Assembly: GCA_938030665.1 (NCBI GenBank)
Contig: CALHHY010000012.1
Span: 1 to 33,726 of the forward strand
Length of the DNA stretch: 33,726 nucleotides
Source: an uncultured Litoreibacter sp.
GTDB lineage: Bacteria; Pseudomonadota; Alphaproteobacteria; Rhodobacterales; Rhodobacteraceae
Direction: 5' to 3'
Shown here: positions 8,434 through 15,542 of the stretch, piece by piece
Layout of the letters: each line of letters opens with the position of its first letter
How positions within the stretch are numbered: position 1 is the stretch's first letter
Made by a program: the position numbers and the translations under genes
Notes under the pieces: model-generated
The model's input: only the letters and a program-made list of their open reading frames with translations
Database searches by the model: none
Told to the model about the DNA's origin: nothing

Positions 8434-9282
8434 ATGGCCGATGATCCTAAAACACTCGTCAGCACGGATTGGCTGGCCCAGCATATCAACGACCCTGATC
8501 TGCGCATACTGGACGCGTCCTGGTACCTGCCGGGGGAAGACCGGGACCCCAAGGCCGAGTATGAGCGCGGCCACATCCCCGGCGCCCGCTATTTTGACAT
8601 TGACGAGATTTCCGACACCCGGTCGGCGCTGCCGCATATGGCGCCGCCAGTTGAAAAGTTCATGTCCCGAATGCGCGCCATGGGCGTGGGCGACGGGCAT
8701 CAGGTGGTGGTCTATGACACGGCAGGGCTTTTTTCGGCTGCGCGAATCTGGTGGCTGTTCCGGCTGATGGGCAAGACCGATATCGCCGTGCTTGACGGGG
8801 GCTACCGCAAATGGGTGGCCGAAGGGCGCGAGACCGAGGACCTGCCCCCTGTTTTGAAAGAGCGTCACATGACGGTGCAGCGTCAGGCCCATCTGGTGCG
8901 CGACGTCACACAGGTAGCCGCCGCCGCGAAACTGGGCAATCATACCCTGCTGGATGCGCGCGGCCCCGCCCGGTTCAAGGGCGAGGAGCCTGAACCGCGC
9001 CAAGGGCTGCGCGCGGGCCATATTCCGGGCGCGCTGAATATCTATTACCGCAAGCTGCTGAACGATGACGGCACGATGAAAACCGTGGCGGAACTGAAAA
9101 CGCTGTTTCAGGCATCGGGTGCCGATCTGAGCAAACCGGTGATCACGACCTGCGGCTCAGGGGTGACGGCGGCAATCCTCTCATTGGGGCTGGAACGGAT
9201 TGGCCACCGCGACCACTCCCTCTATGACGGGTCATGGGCCGAATGGGGCCAGTTTGACCAACTCCCGATAGCTACCGGATAG
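8434..9282 (+). CDS. sseA: 3-mercaptopyruvate sulfurtransferase (two-domain rhodanese)
   Basis: The 282-residue product has two rhodanese domains (about residues 5-140 and 155-280). The active-site loop in the C-terminal domain is C240-G-S-G-V-T-A. That sequence is the mercaptopyruvate sulfurtransferase form of the loop, rather than the CRKGVT-type loop of thiosulfate sulfurtransferases. It transfers sulfur from 3-mercaptopyruvate to thiol or cyanide acceptors in the cytosol. AGGTGG precedes the ATG. It lies 3 bp upstream of the class I aminotransferase gene. This is functionally apt, since aspartate/aromatic aminotransferases can form 3-mercaptopyruvate from cysteine. I infer a small cysteine-catabolic operon. 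Confidence 0.93.
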   Translation: MADDPKTLVSTDWLAQHINDPDLRILDASWYLPGEDRDPKAEYERGHIPGARYFDIDEISDTRSALPHMAPPVEKFMSRMRAMGVGDGHQVVVYDTAGLFSAARIWWLFRLMGKTDIAVLDGGYRKWVAEGRETEDLPPVLKERHMTVQRQAHLVRDVTQVAAAAKLGNHTLLDARGPARFKGEEPEPRQGLRAGHIPGALNIYYRKLLNDDGTMKTVAELKTLFQASGADLSKPVITTCGSGVTAAILSLGLERIGHRDHSLYDGSWAEWGQFDQLPIATG

Positions 9283-9285
9283 ACT

Positions 9286-10470
9286 ATGTTTGAGACGTTG
9301 CAGGCGCAACCCGCCGACAAGATTCTGGCCCTGATGGCCGCCTATAAAGAAGACCCGCGCGACACCAAGATTGATCTGGGGGTTGGCGTCTACAAGAACG
9401 CCGCCGGGGTCACCCCCATCATGCGTGCCGTCAAAACCGCCGAGAAGCAGCTATGGGAGGCGGAGACCACCAAGTCATACACCGGCCTTGCGGGCGAAGC
9501 TGATTTTCATGACGCGATGCGCGGGTTGGTACTGAATGCCACGGTCAGGGCTGAGTGCGTGGCCGCCGCCGCCACACCCGGCGGCACCGGCGCGATCCGG
9601 CAGGGGTTGGAGCTGATCCAGATGGCTTCCCCCGATGCCACGATCTGGTTGTCGGCGCCGACCTGGCCTAACCATCCGTCCATCATCAGATACCTCGGCA
9701 TGAAAATGGCCGAGTACCGCTATTTCGACGCCGACACCCGCGGCTTAGATTTCAACGGGATGCTGACCGATCTGTCATCCGCAAAACCCGGCGACGTGGT
9801 GCTGCTGCACGGCTGCTGCCACAACCCGACGGGCGCGAACCTGACAAGCCAGCAATGGCAGGAGGTGGCCGATCTGTTGCTCTCCAAACAGCTGATCCCC
9901 TTTGTCGACATTGCCTATCAGGGCTTTGGCGACGGGTTGGAGGCAGATGCCTGGGGCGTGCGCCATCTGGCGAAGACCCAGCCGGAAATGCTGATCGGGG
10001 CGAGCTGTTCGAAGAATTTCGGCGTCTACCGGGACCGGGTCGGCATCCTGATGGCCGTGGCCCAGGATGCCGCAAAGACCGCGCTGAACCAGAAGACGCT
10101 GGCATTTTTGAACAGGCAGAACTTCTCCTTCCCGCCGGACCATGGCGCGCGGGTGGTCACGATGATCCTCTCGGACCCCGTGCTGAAGGCCGATTGGGCG
10201 GCAGAGCTTGAGGAAGTGCGTGCCGGCATGCTGAAACTGCGCCAGAAGCTCAGCCAACAACTGCGGTTCCGCGCCAAGTCAGACCGGTTCGGCTTTCTGG
10301 CAGAGCATCGCGGCATGTTCTCCCGCCTTGGGGCCAGCCCGGAGCAGGTGGAGGCCATGCGCAAGAACCACGGCATCTATATGGTGGGTGACAGCCGCAT
10401 GAATATCGCGGGCCTGAACGAGGCCTCAATCCCCGTGCTGGTCGATGCGGTCATCGAGGCCGGCATCTAG
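9286..10470 (+). CDS. Aromatic amino acid / aspartate aminotransferase (class I, TyrB-like)
   Basis: The 394-residue PLP enzyme belongs to the Ib-like aspartate/tyrosine aminotransferase group. Landmarks are IDLGVGVYKNAAGVTPIM near the N-terminus, SYTGLAGEADF, HGCCHNPTGANL in the middle, and the PLP-binding lysine K243 in GASCSKNFGVYRDRVG. It catalyses transfer of amino groups between aspartate or aromatic amino acids and 2-oxoglutarate. It follows sseA by only 3 bp and is probably co-transcribed with it, which suggests cysteine transamination as one physiological role. Its stop overlaps the stop of the convergent zinc-finger gene by a few bases. Confidence 0.92.
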   Translation: MFETLQAQPADKILALMAAYKEDPRDTKIDLGVGVYKNAAGVTPIMRAVKTAEKQLWEAETTKSYTGLAGEADFHDAMRGLVLNATVRAECVAAAATPGGTGAIRQGLELIQMASPDATIWLSAPTWPNHPSIIRYLGMKMAEYRYFDADTRGLDFNGMLTDLSSAKPGDVVLLHGCCHNPTGANLTSQQWQEVADLLLSKQLIPFVDIAYQGFGDGLEADAWGVRHLAKTQPEMLIGASCSKNFGVYRDRVGILMAVAQDAAKTALNQKTLAFLNRQNFSFPPDHGARVVTMILSDPVLKADWAAELEEVRAGMLKLRQKLSQQLRFRAKSDRFGFLAEHRGMFSRLGASPEQVEAMRKNHGIYMVGDSRMNIAGLNEASIPVLVDAVIEAGI

Positions 10471-10691
10471 ATCACGAAGCGTTCGCCGTTGCATTTCGGG
10501 CAACGGCCAGTCTTGCGGCCCATGCATCCGGTGCAATTGATGAATTTTGGCATCCCGTTGAGATCCTTGCCGCTCATCACCTTGCCGCGCCCGGCGCAGA
10601 TGCGACAGGGCGCAAGGCCACTGCCATGGCACCGATGGCACTGACGCTTCACCTCAGGGGTCTTCGTGCGTTTGCGCGTGTGCATATTCAT
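10467..10691 (-). CDS. Small DnaJ-type zinc-finger protein without J domain
   Basis: The 74-residue product begins with a basic stretch (MHTRKRTKTPEVKRQ) and then carries four CxxC pairs: CHRC, CRIC, CTGC and CPKC. Two of them fit the DnaJ cysteine-rich pattern CxxCxGxG (CHRCHGSG and CRICAGRG). There is no J domain and no C-terminal substrate-binding domain, so it is a free-standing two-zinc module rather than a chaperone. ATG at 10691 is chosen because GGAG lies six bases upstream. Another ATG two codons later is possible. Upstream in-frame sequence does not look coding. Function is unknown; a thiol, RNA or protein-binding role would be a guess. Confidence 0.75.
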   Translation of the reverse strand: MNMHTRKRTKTPEVKRQCHRCHGSGLAPCRICAGRGKVMSGKDLNGMPKFINCTGCMGRKTGRCPKCNGERFVI

Positions 10692-10901
10692 GTCAAACTC
10701 CGGCCCCACCTGTGGTCTGCGTGATGCTGAAAAGCAGAATAGGCATAGGAATATGAAAATTTTGGGGCAAAAGTGGCCTTTTCTCACGGTTCCGTGATCT
10801 CCGCGGCCGCAATTCGCCCACTTGCCAAGCATCAGCGATTGGCATACTGCGCGGGCTCGCACCAAGTTCTCCGCCACCTTGTCAAAACGGAAACCCTGAT
10901 C

Positions 10902-11528
10902 ATGACCCGTCTTCTTCCCGGCATCCTTGCCATGGCCACCATTGTGGTTGCCTCAAACATCCTTGTGCAATTCCTGCTGGGCAACTGGTTGACCTGGGGC
11001 GCGTTCACCTACCCGATTGCCTTTCTGGTCACCGATATCATGAACCGGGTCTACGGGGTCGCGGCGGCCCGCAAGGTCGTGCTGGCAGGGTTTGTTGTGG
11101 GCATCATTTGCTCGCTTATCGGGTCGCAAGTCATGCTGGAGTTTGGGCCTGCCGTGCCGCTACGCATTGCTGTTGCCTCGGCGCTGGCATTCCTGACGGC
11201 GCAGATGCTTGATGTTTCGATCTTTGACCGGCTGCGGTCCGGCAAGTGGTGGACCGCGCCGCTGGCATCAACGCTGGTGGGCTCCGCCGTTGACACGGCG
11301 CTCTTTTTCACCATCGCCTTTTCGGCCTCGGTCACGTTCTTCGGCCCCGGCGCCGACGCCGCGATCAACTGGTCATGGGAGGCCGTGCCGCTTCTGGGAT
11401 CAGGCCCTGTTGCGCCGCTTTGGGTGTCACTGGCTGTGGCTGATTGGGGGGTCAAATTAGCAATCGCGCTGCTGGCGCTTATCCCCTTCCGCATCATCGT
11501 CAGCAAGTTTTCGCAGACTCCGGCCTAA
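10902..11528 (+). CDS. yhhQ: Queuosine precursor transporter (YhhQ/QPTR, VUT family)
   Basis: The 208-residue inner-membrane protein has about six hydrophobic segments and matches the COG1738 / Vut_1 family, members of which import queuosine precursors (preQ0, preQ1) for tRNA wobble modification. Supporting segments are the TYPIAFLVTDIMNRVYG stretch after TM2, FDRLRSG in the central loop and VGSAVDTALFF later. The ATG at 10902 begins just before the first membrane segment; no strong ribosome binding site is visible. The 210-bp upstream gap contains a perfect CACGG-TT-CCGTG palindrome around 10785-10796. I could not find a preQ1 riboswitch there. Confidence 0.88.
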   Translation: MTRLLPGILAMATIVVASNILVQFLLGNWLTWGAFTYPIAFLVTDIMNRVYGVAAARKVVLAGFVVGIICSLIGSQVMLEFGPAVPLRIAVASALAFLTAQMLDVSIFDRLRSGKWWTAPLASTLVGSAVDTALFFTIAFSASVTFFGPGADAAINWSWEAVPLLGSGPVAPLWVSLAVADWGVKLAIALLALIPFRIIVSKFSQTPA

Positions 11529-11587
11529 AAACTTCTTGAGTTCTATACAAGATGTGCCACCATCACTGGCAACAGCAACCAGAGAAA

Positions 11588-11710
11588 GGAGGTGTCCATG
11601 TCTAGAGTGATATTGGAGCGAGGTGTCAAGCAAGGTGCGGAGGTGCGCTTTTAGGGGCAGTCCCCTGAACCACACCGAGGTATCAGGTCAATCCACTTGA
11701 CCCCACCTCC
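11588..11710 (+). promoter_or_regulatory. Structured leader-like RNA with alternative SD / anti-SD pairings
   Basis: This segment holds GGAGGTG twice (11588-11594, the ribosome binding site of the 18-codon ORF, and 11639-11645 inside it). A perfect complement CACCTCC lies at 11704-11710. Only one GGAGGTG can pair with CACCTCC at a time. Between them are two exact hairpins: AGGGG-CAGT-CCCCT (11653-11666) and GGTCAA-TCCAC-TTGACC (11686-11702). CACCTCC also equals part of the 3' end of 16S rRNA. The layout is that of a leader or small regulatory RNA. Its function is unknown. Confidence 0.45.
11598..11654 (+). CDS. Putative 18-residue leader peptide or small protein
   Basis: ATG at 11598 is preceded by a perfect AAAGGAGGTG Shine-Dalgarno at 11585-11594, much stronger than those of the neighbouring genes. 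The ORF encodes 18 residues, MSRVILERGVKQGAEVRF, and stops immediately before a 5-bp GC hairpin. It contains no run of one amino acid, so it is not a classic amino-acid attenuator. The transcript appears to end in the hairpin terminator at 11723-11757, before arfB. It could be a small protein, a leader peptide controlling arfB, or an mRNA-like small RNA. I recognise no family. Confidence 0.45.
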   Translation: MSRVILERGVKQGAEVRF

Positions 11711-11722
11711 ATCAGATCTCGG

Positions 11723-11757
11723 AAGGGTCGCTGCGCTGTCAGCGGCCCTTTCTCTTT
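11723..11757 (+). terminator. Intrinsic terminator-like hairpin before arfB
   Basis: AAGGGTCGCTG (11723-11733) pairs with CAGCGGCCCTT (11740-11750) over 11 bp with one T-G wobble, around a six-base loop. It is followed by the T-rich tract TCTCTTT. It would end transcripts coming from yhhQ or from the short leader ORF, 28 bp ahead of the arfB start. Confidence 0.7.
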
Positions 11758-11784
11758 GTCAACGACCCTCCTACGGTAGGTGCC

Positions 11785-12207
11785 ATGATCCGCGTCAACG
11801 ACACCATCACCATCGAGGACTGGGAGCTGAGCGAGCAGTTCACCCGCGCCTCCGGCCCCGGCGGGCAAAACGTCAACAAGGTCTCCACCGCCGTCGAGCT
11901 ACGGTTCGAGGCGGAGCGGTCGCCCAACCTGCCCGGTCCGGTCAAAGCTCGGCTGAAACGGCTGGCCGGCCGACGTTGGACGAATGAGGGCGCGTTGATT
12001 ATTCAGGTGCAGGAAACCCGCAGTCAGGCCCGAAATCGCGAGATTGCAGAGACGCGGCTGAAAGAGCTGATCCTGAAGGCCTGCGAAAGACCAAAACGGC
12101 GGATCCCGACACGGCCTACGCTTGGGTCGAAAAAACGCAGGCTCGCCAGCAAGAAGCAACGGGGCGAGGTCAAGACCATGCGCGGAAAAGTAGCCTATGA
12201 CGACTGA
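11785..12207 (+). CDS. arfB: Alternative ribosome-rescue factor ArfB (peptidyl-tRNA hydrolase, YaeJ/ICT1-like)
   Basis: The 140-residue product is a class-I release-factor-like protein lacking codon-recognition domains. The catalytic GGQ is at residues 26-28 in SGPGGQNVNKVSTAVELRF, and the family tail is present: a long basic C-terminus (RPTLGSKKRRLASKKQRG) that enters the empty mRNA channel. It hydrolyses peptidyl-tRNA on ribosomes stalled without a stop codon, independently of tmRNA. The last 11 bp overlap the start of the class III aminotransferase-fold gene. A hairpin terminator lies just upstream, so its expression may depend on a local promoter or on readthrough. Confidence 0.93.
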   Translation: MIRVNDTITIEDWELSEQFTRASGPGGQNVNKVSTAVELRFEAERSPNLPGPVKARLKRLAGRRWTNEGALIIQVQETRSQARNREIAETRLKELILKACERPKRRIPTRPTLGSKKRRLASKKQRGEVKTMRGKVAYDD

Positions 12208-13468
12208 CCTTCTGGCGCGCCGCACAGCGTTGCTTGGCCCCAATGTGCCGACCTTCTACGATGATCCGGTCCATATCCTACGCGGCGAAGGCGTCTGGCT
12301 TTGGGATGCGGAGGGGCGCAAATATCTCGACTGCTACAATAACGTGCCGCATGTCGGCCATTGCCACCCGCATGTGGTCGACGCCATCGCGCGGCAGGCG
12401 GCCACGCTCAACACTCATACCCGTTACCTGCATGACGCGATCCTGGACTATGGCGACCGGCTGACGGCGACCCTGTCTCACGATCTGGATCAGTTGATCA
12501 TGGTTTGCACCGGGTCGGAGGCCAATGACATCGCGCTGCGCATGGCACAGGCGGTAACCGGCAAGACCGGCTTCATCGCGACCGACAACACCTATCACGG
12601 CAACACGATGGCGGTCTCGCAGCTTTCTACCCGGAGGCCGCCCATAGGCGGGTACCCGGACCATATCAAACTGGTGCCAGCACCCAATTCGGTCGACCCG
12701 GTCGGTGGCTCGCAGGTGGATCAACCCGACGCGTTTGCCCGCAACGTCGCCCGCGCCATTACCGAGCTTGAGGCCAGCGGGCATGGCTTTGCCGGGCTGA
12801 TGCTATGCCCCAGTTTTGCAAATGAAGGCTTTCCCGCGATCTCGCCGGGTTTTCTGGACCCGACCGTCGTTGCGGTCCGGTCTGCGGGCGGGCTGATCCT
12901 GTGCGACGAGGTGCAGCCCGGTTTCGGGCGGCTCGGGTCAGCGTTTTGGGGCCATGATTGGCTTGGTTTCGCGCCCGATGTTGTCACCATCGGCAAGCCC
13001 ATGGCCAACGGACACCCCTGCGCCGCGACCATCGCGCGCCCTGATATTATGGCCGCCTTCCGCACCGCCTTTGGCTATTTCAACACATTCGGCGGCAACC
13101 CGGTCAGCTGCGCCGCCGCTGCCGCGACACTGGATGTGATGGAGCAGGAAGACCTGCAAGCCAACGCCCATGAGGTCGGCGCATACGCGCTGGACCGGCT
13201 GCGCCTGATCGAGCATCCATTGAAGGTGGAGGCACGTGGTCAGGGCCTGTTTTTCGGGATCGAGTTCGCGCATGAAGACGGCACCCCCGCCAGCGATTTT
13301 GCCGCCGTGATCACGGAGGGCATGCGGCGGGAAGGTGTGTTGATGAACCGCATCGGGCGTCACGGCAACACGCTGAAGATGCGCCCGCCCATGCCGTTTG
13401 CCTGCGAGCACGCCGATCTTGCCATCGACACGCTGGAACACGTGCTCGAAACGCTGCCCCATGGCTGA
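12197..13468 (+). CDS. Class III aminotransferase-fold PLP enzyme, phospho-lyase (ETNPPL/PHYKPL)-like
   Basis: The 423-residue product has the full fold-type I class III architecture, with the PLP lysine K267 in TIGKPMANGHP. Several segments fit the subgroup of ethanolamine-phosphate and phosphohydroxylysine phospho-lyases (AGXT2L1/2): YLDCYNNVPHVGHCHP (about 50-65), LNTHTRYLHD, and YFNTFGGNPVSCA (about 294-306). Those enzymes eliminate phosphate and ammonia from a phosphorylated amino alcohol instead of transaminating. The next gene, overlapping by 8 bp, encodes a kinase of the APH fold, as expected if it makes the phosphorylated substrate. An omega-amino-acid transaminase is the alternative. 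The start overlaps arfB and is supported by frame rather than by a strong ribosome binding site. Confidence 0.78.
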   Translation: MTTDLLARRTALLGPNVPTFYDDPVHILRGEGVWLWDAEGRKYLDCYNNVPHVGHCHPHVVDAIARQAATLNTHTRYLHDAILDYGDRLTATLSHDLDQLIMVCTGSEANDIALRMAQAVTGKTGFIATDNTYHGNTMAVSQLSTRRPPIGGYPDHIKLVPAPNSVDPVGGSQVDQPDAFARNVARAITELEASGHGFAGLMLCPSFANEGFPAISPGFLDPTVVAVRSAGGLILCDEVQPGFGRLGSAFWGHDWLGFAPDVVTIGKPMANGHPCAATIARPDIMAAFRTAFGYFNTFGGNPVSCAAAAATLDVMEQEDLQANAHEVGAYALDRLRLIEHPLKVEARGQGLFFGIEFAHEDGTPASDFAAVITEGMRREGVLMNRIGRHGNTLKMRPPMPFACEHADLAIDTLEHVLETLPHG

Positions 13469-14399
13469 CCTGAGCGCGCAGGCAATCGAGGCGGCTGCGT
13501 TTTGGGGTGGGCTGGCCATGCTGCCGCGTCTTATCGGCGCGCGGGAGAACGCAGTATTCGAGGTCACACTAAATGCGGGCCCTCGCGCCGCGCTGCGGCT
13601 GCACCGGCAGGGCTATCAGACCCAACGCGCGATTGAGGCGGAACTGCTCTGGACCGAGGCGCTGGCCAATGACGGATTCCCTTGCCCCCGACCATTAAGG
13701 TCTGAGGTTGACCGTCTGGTGGAAATGCTGCCAACCGGGCAGGCCGTGTCGCTGGTCTCATGGATAGATGCAGCCCCGATCGGCGCCGGCGATACCCCGC
13801 TTGACGGCACAGTTTCTGAGCAGGTCAGCCTCTACGAAAAGCTGGGCGCGCTGACCGCCCGGCTACATGAAACGACCGACAGGCTGGCAATTGATACGCT
13901 TAACCGCCCCCATTGGGATCTGGAGGGATTGCTGGGCGAGGCTCCGCTTTGGGGCCGGTTCTGGGAGAATCCCGCCCTGGTACCCGCTGAGGTAGATTTG
14001 CTGCAGCAGGCGCGCAGAAATGCTGCGCAGCAATTAAGGAATATCAATAACTTAGATATCGGCCTGATCCATGCGGACCTGATCCGAGAAAACGTATTGA
14101 CGAACGCTGATGGCATGCATCTCATCGATTTTGATGATAGCGGCCATGGCTACAGGCTTTATGATCTTGGCGCTGCTTTGATCCAGTATGTCGGTAGCGA
14201 CCGGATTGAGACGCTTACGAGAGCCATCTGCGACGGCTACGGCTGTTCTTCCGACCTCATGCCGCTTTTCATCATGCTGCGGGGATTGGCTTCCTGCGGT
14301 TGGGTGATCCCCCGGCTGCCGCCTGATGATCGCCGGCAACGCATCTACGCAGAGCGTGCGCTAATCTGCACAAGACGCTATCTGGAATACGTCGGCTAG
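13461..14399 (+). CDS. APH-fold small-molecule kinase paired with the phospho-lyase-like gene
   Basis: The 312-residue product is an aminoglycoside-phosphotransferase-fold kinase related to homoserine kinase II, hydroxylysine kinase and choline/ethanolamine kinases. The catalytic loop is H204-A-D206-L-I-R-E-N211, and the metal-binding segment follows as LIDFDDSGHG. The N-lobe has ARENAVFEV and ALRLHRQGYQT, typical of the ATP-binding region. ATG at 13461 overlaps the end of the upstream gene by 8 bp, which indicates translational coupling. I infer that it phosphorylates an amino alcohol that the upstream enzyme then degrades. Homoserine kinase activity is less likely, as no threonine-pathway gene is near. 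Confidence 0.78.
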   Translation: MADLSAQAIEAAAFWGGLAMLPRLIGARENAVFEVTLNAGPRAALRLHRQGYQTQRAIEAELLWTEALANDGFPCPRPLRSEVDRLVEMLPTGQAVSLVSWIDAAPIGAGDTPLDGTVSEQVSLYEKLGALTARLHETTDRLAIDTLNRPHWDLEGLLGEAPLWGRFWENPALVPAEVDLLQQARRNAAQQLRNINNLDIGLIHADLIRENVLTNADGMHLIDFDDSGHGYRLYDLGAALIQYVGSDRIETLTRAICDGYGCSSDLMPLFIMLRGLASCGWVIPRLPPDDRRQRIYAERALICTRRYLEYVG

Positions 14400-14752
14400 C
14401 GCCCACCCCATCAGGCACATCTTGGCATGACTGGAGTTGGAGTTCCGCCGGTTTGACGGACATTTTTTGCTTGATGACGCAGAGTGTTTTACATGCCGCG
14501 AACGAGGAACCTGTACGCCGCGGAATTTGGAAAAAAATTGGATGCGCTGGCGCGACCTGGGCGCAATGTGGAATACCTGACGCGAGATGCTCTGCTACCC
14601 AACCTTCTGCCGCGGAGCGCAACAGTTTTTCGTCTTTTCTCAGTATGGCGGGTTGTTGTCGTCGTCTGAGTTTGCCAGCGTGATGTCTGACGTCAGCACC
14701 CCTGGGACAGATTTGAGGATTTGAATGACGGAGGATCCCTGGTTCATCTTAT
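14400..14752. other. Gene-poor stretch left of the IS3 remnant
   Basis: About 350 bp with only short open frames. A 61-codon frame (14484-14669) begins with ATG but matches nothing I recognise and ends in an odd run of valines. The sequence is more AT-rich than its neighbours, and TGACGGACATT at 14454-14464 has a partial inverted match right of the transposase fragments. I read it as degenerate insertion-associated DNA. Confidence 0.45.
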
Positions 14753-15025
14753 CGATTAGAAGATCGAGATGCAGAAAAAATCGCGGAAATCCAAAAACGC
14801 CGCCGCGAAGGTATCGCTGAAAGCCTCTACTACAGTTGGTCCAACGAACTCCTTGAAGCTGGTGGGCGCCGGTTATCGGGTGACACGGCGCGGCAGGCCG
14901 CATCGCCTGAGGTAAGTGATTTGCGTTCTGAGTCCTTGGCTCTGAAACATTGCGGTGCCGACCTCACGCTTGAGAACCGTCTGCTCCGAAAAAGCATGAC
15001 CGGAAGTGGGGGATACGAGGAATGA
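14753..15025 (+). pseudogene. IS3-type transposase OrfA fragment
   Basis: The frame reads REGIAESLYYSWSNELLEAG, then RRLSGDTARQAASPEV, then LTLENRLLRKSM, the helix-turn-helix end and leucine-zipper part of IS3-family OrfA proteins. The N-terminal part that normally precedes REGIAESLYY is not recognisable, and the frame is closed by a stop at 14726-14728, so the copy is 5'-truncated or decayed. Its TGA overlaps the ATG of the OrfB fragment, as in intact elements. Confidence 0.8.
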
Positions 15026-15327
15026 GATCTCCTGCTTCGGAGAAACTGGAGATCATCTCTCCGATTGAGGGTTCGCATTTGCCGATCAAACAGACCCGCT
15101 ACATGTTGGGCATCTCACGCACGACATTTTATCGATGGTACGATCGATACGTCGACGGCGTGTTCGATGCGCTGGCCGATGAATCGCCGCGTCCGAAGTC
15201 GGTCTGGAATCGGATTCCCGATGGAAGACGCGATGATCTGATTGAGTTCGCACTCGGACACGAGGCGCTGTCGACACAGGAACTGGCGGTCAAATACACC
15301 GATGAGAAAAGGTATTTTGTCTCTGAA
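15022..15327 (+). pseudogene. IS3-type transposase OrfB fragment, truncated
   Basis: From ATG 15022 the frame gives RSPASEKLEIISPIEGSHLP, then GISRTTFYRWYDRYVDGV, PRPKSVWNRIPDGRRDDLIE and ELAVKYTDEKRYFVSE, a good match to the first hundred residues of IS3-family OrfB (HTH_21 region). After the GAA at 15325-15327 the similarity ends abruptly, before the integrase core with its DDE residues. The reading frame then runs on through unrelated sequence across the tRNA gene to 15444, which is not coding. Confidence 0.85.
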
Positions 15328-15379
15328 TGTCCGCCTTCATATAAAATGAGACCTCAGTGGCACCCCCAAGGAAGGCCTG

Positions 15380-15455
15380 TGGTGCCGCTGAAGGGACTCG
15401 AACCCCCGACCCCATCATTACGAATGACGTGCTCTACCATCTGAGCTACAGCGGC
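15380..15455 (-). tRNA. tRNA-Thr (anticodon CGT)
   Basis: On the minus strand the 76 bases fold as a complete tRNA. The acceptor arm is GCCGCTG / CAGCGGC. The D arm is GCTC / GAGC, the anticodon stem CGTCA / TGATG with loop TTCGTAA, and the T arm has loop TTCGAGT. Discriminator A and an encoded CCA follow. The anticodon CGT reads ACG threonine codons. It lies downstream of the HemY-like gene in the same direction, with an 87-bp gap. Confidence 0.96.
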
Positions 15456-15542
15456 ATCAGGCGCGGTCTCTAGCACCATCGCTTTGGAGGCGAAAGAGTG
15501 TTTTTGACGCAAAAAGCCCCACCGGACAAAATTAGCCTGGCT

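Larger units (their letters stand above)
14454..15339 (+). mobile_element. Decayed IS3-family insertion sequence remnant
   Basis: Two transposase reading frames typical of IS3 elements survive as fragments with the original ATGA overlap (15022-15025). The second is cut off after about 102 codons, so the DDE catalytic core is missing and the element cannot transpose itself. CGGACATT (14457-14464) and its reverse complement AATGTCCG (15326-15333), each preceded by TGA toward the outside, could be what is left of the terminal repeats. The outer limits are therefore tentative. It lies 40 bp from tRNA-Thr. Confidence 0.6.

Noticed and set aside
10692..10901. Possible preQ1 riboswitch upstream of the queuosine-precursor transporter
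   Set aside because: A CACGG-TT-CCGTG palindrome is present, but I could not place the preQ1-I hairpin, its A-rich tail or a preQ1-II/III layout.
14484..14669. 61-codon ORF starting MPRTRNLYAAEFGKKLD from its second ATG
   Set aside because: No family match, ends in a low-complexity valine run, no clear ribosome binding site, and lies in decayed DNA.
15328..15444. Continuation of the 140-codon transposase frame
   Set aside because: Similarity to OrfB stops at 15327, and the rest of the frame crosses the tRNA-Thr gene.
15456..15542. Intrinsic terminator between the HemY-like gene and tRNA-Thr
   Set aside because: On the minus strand a GGGGC followed by five T residues is present, but the only stem I can form is about four base pairs, too weak to call.
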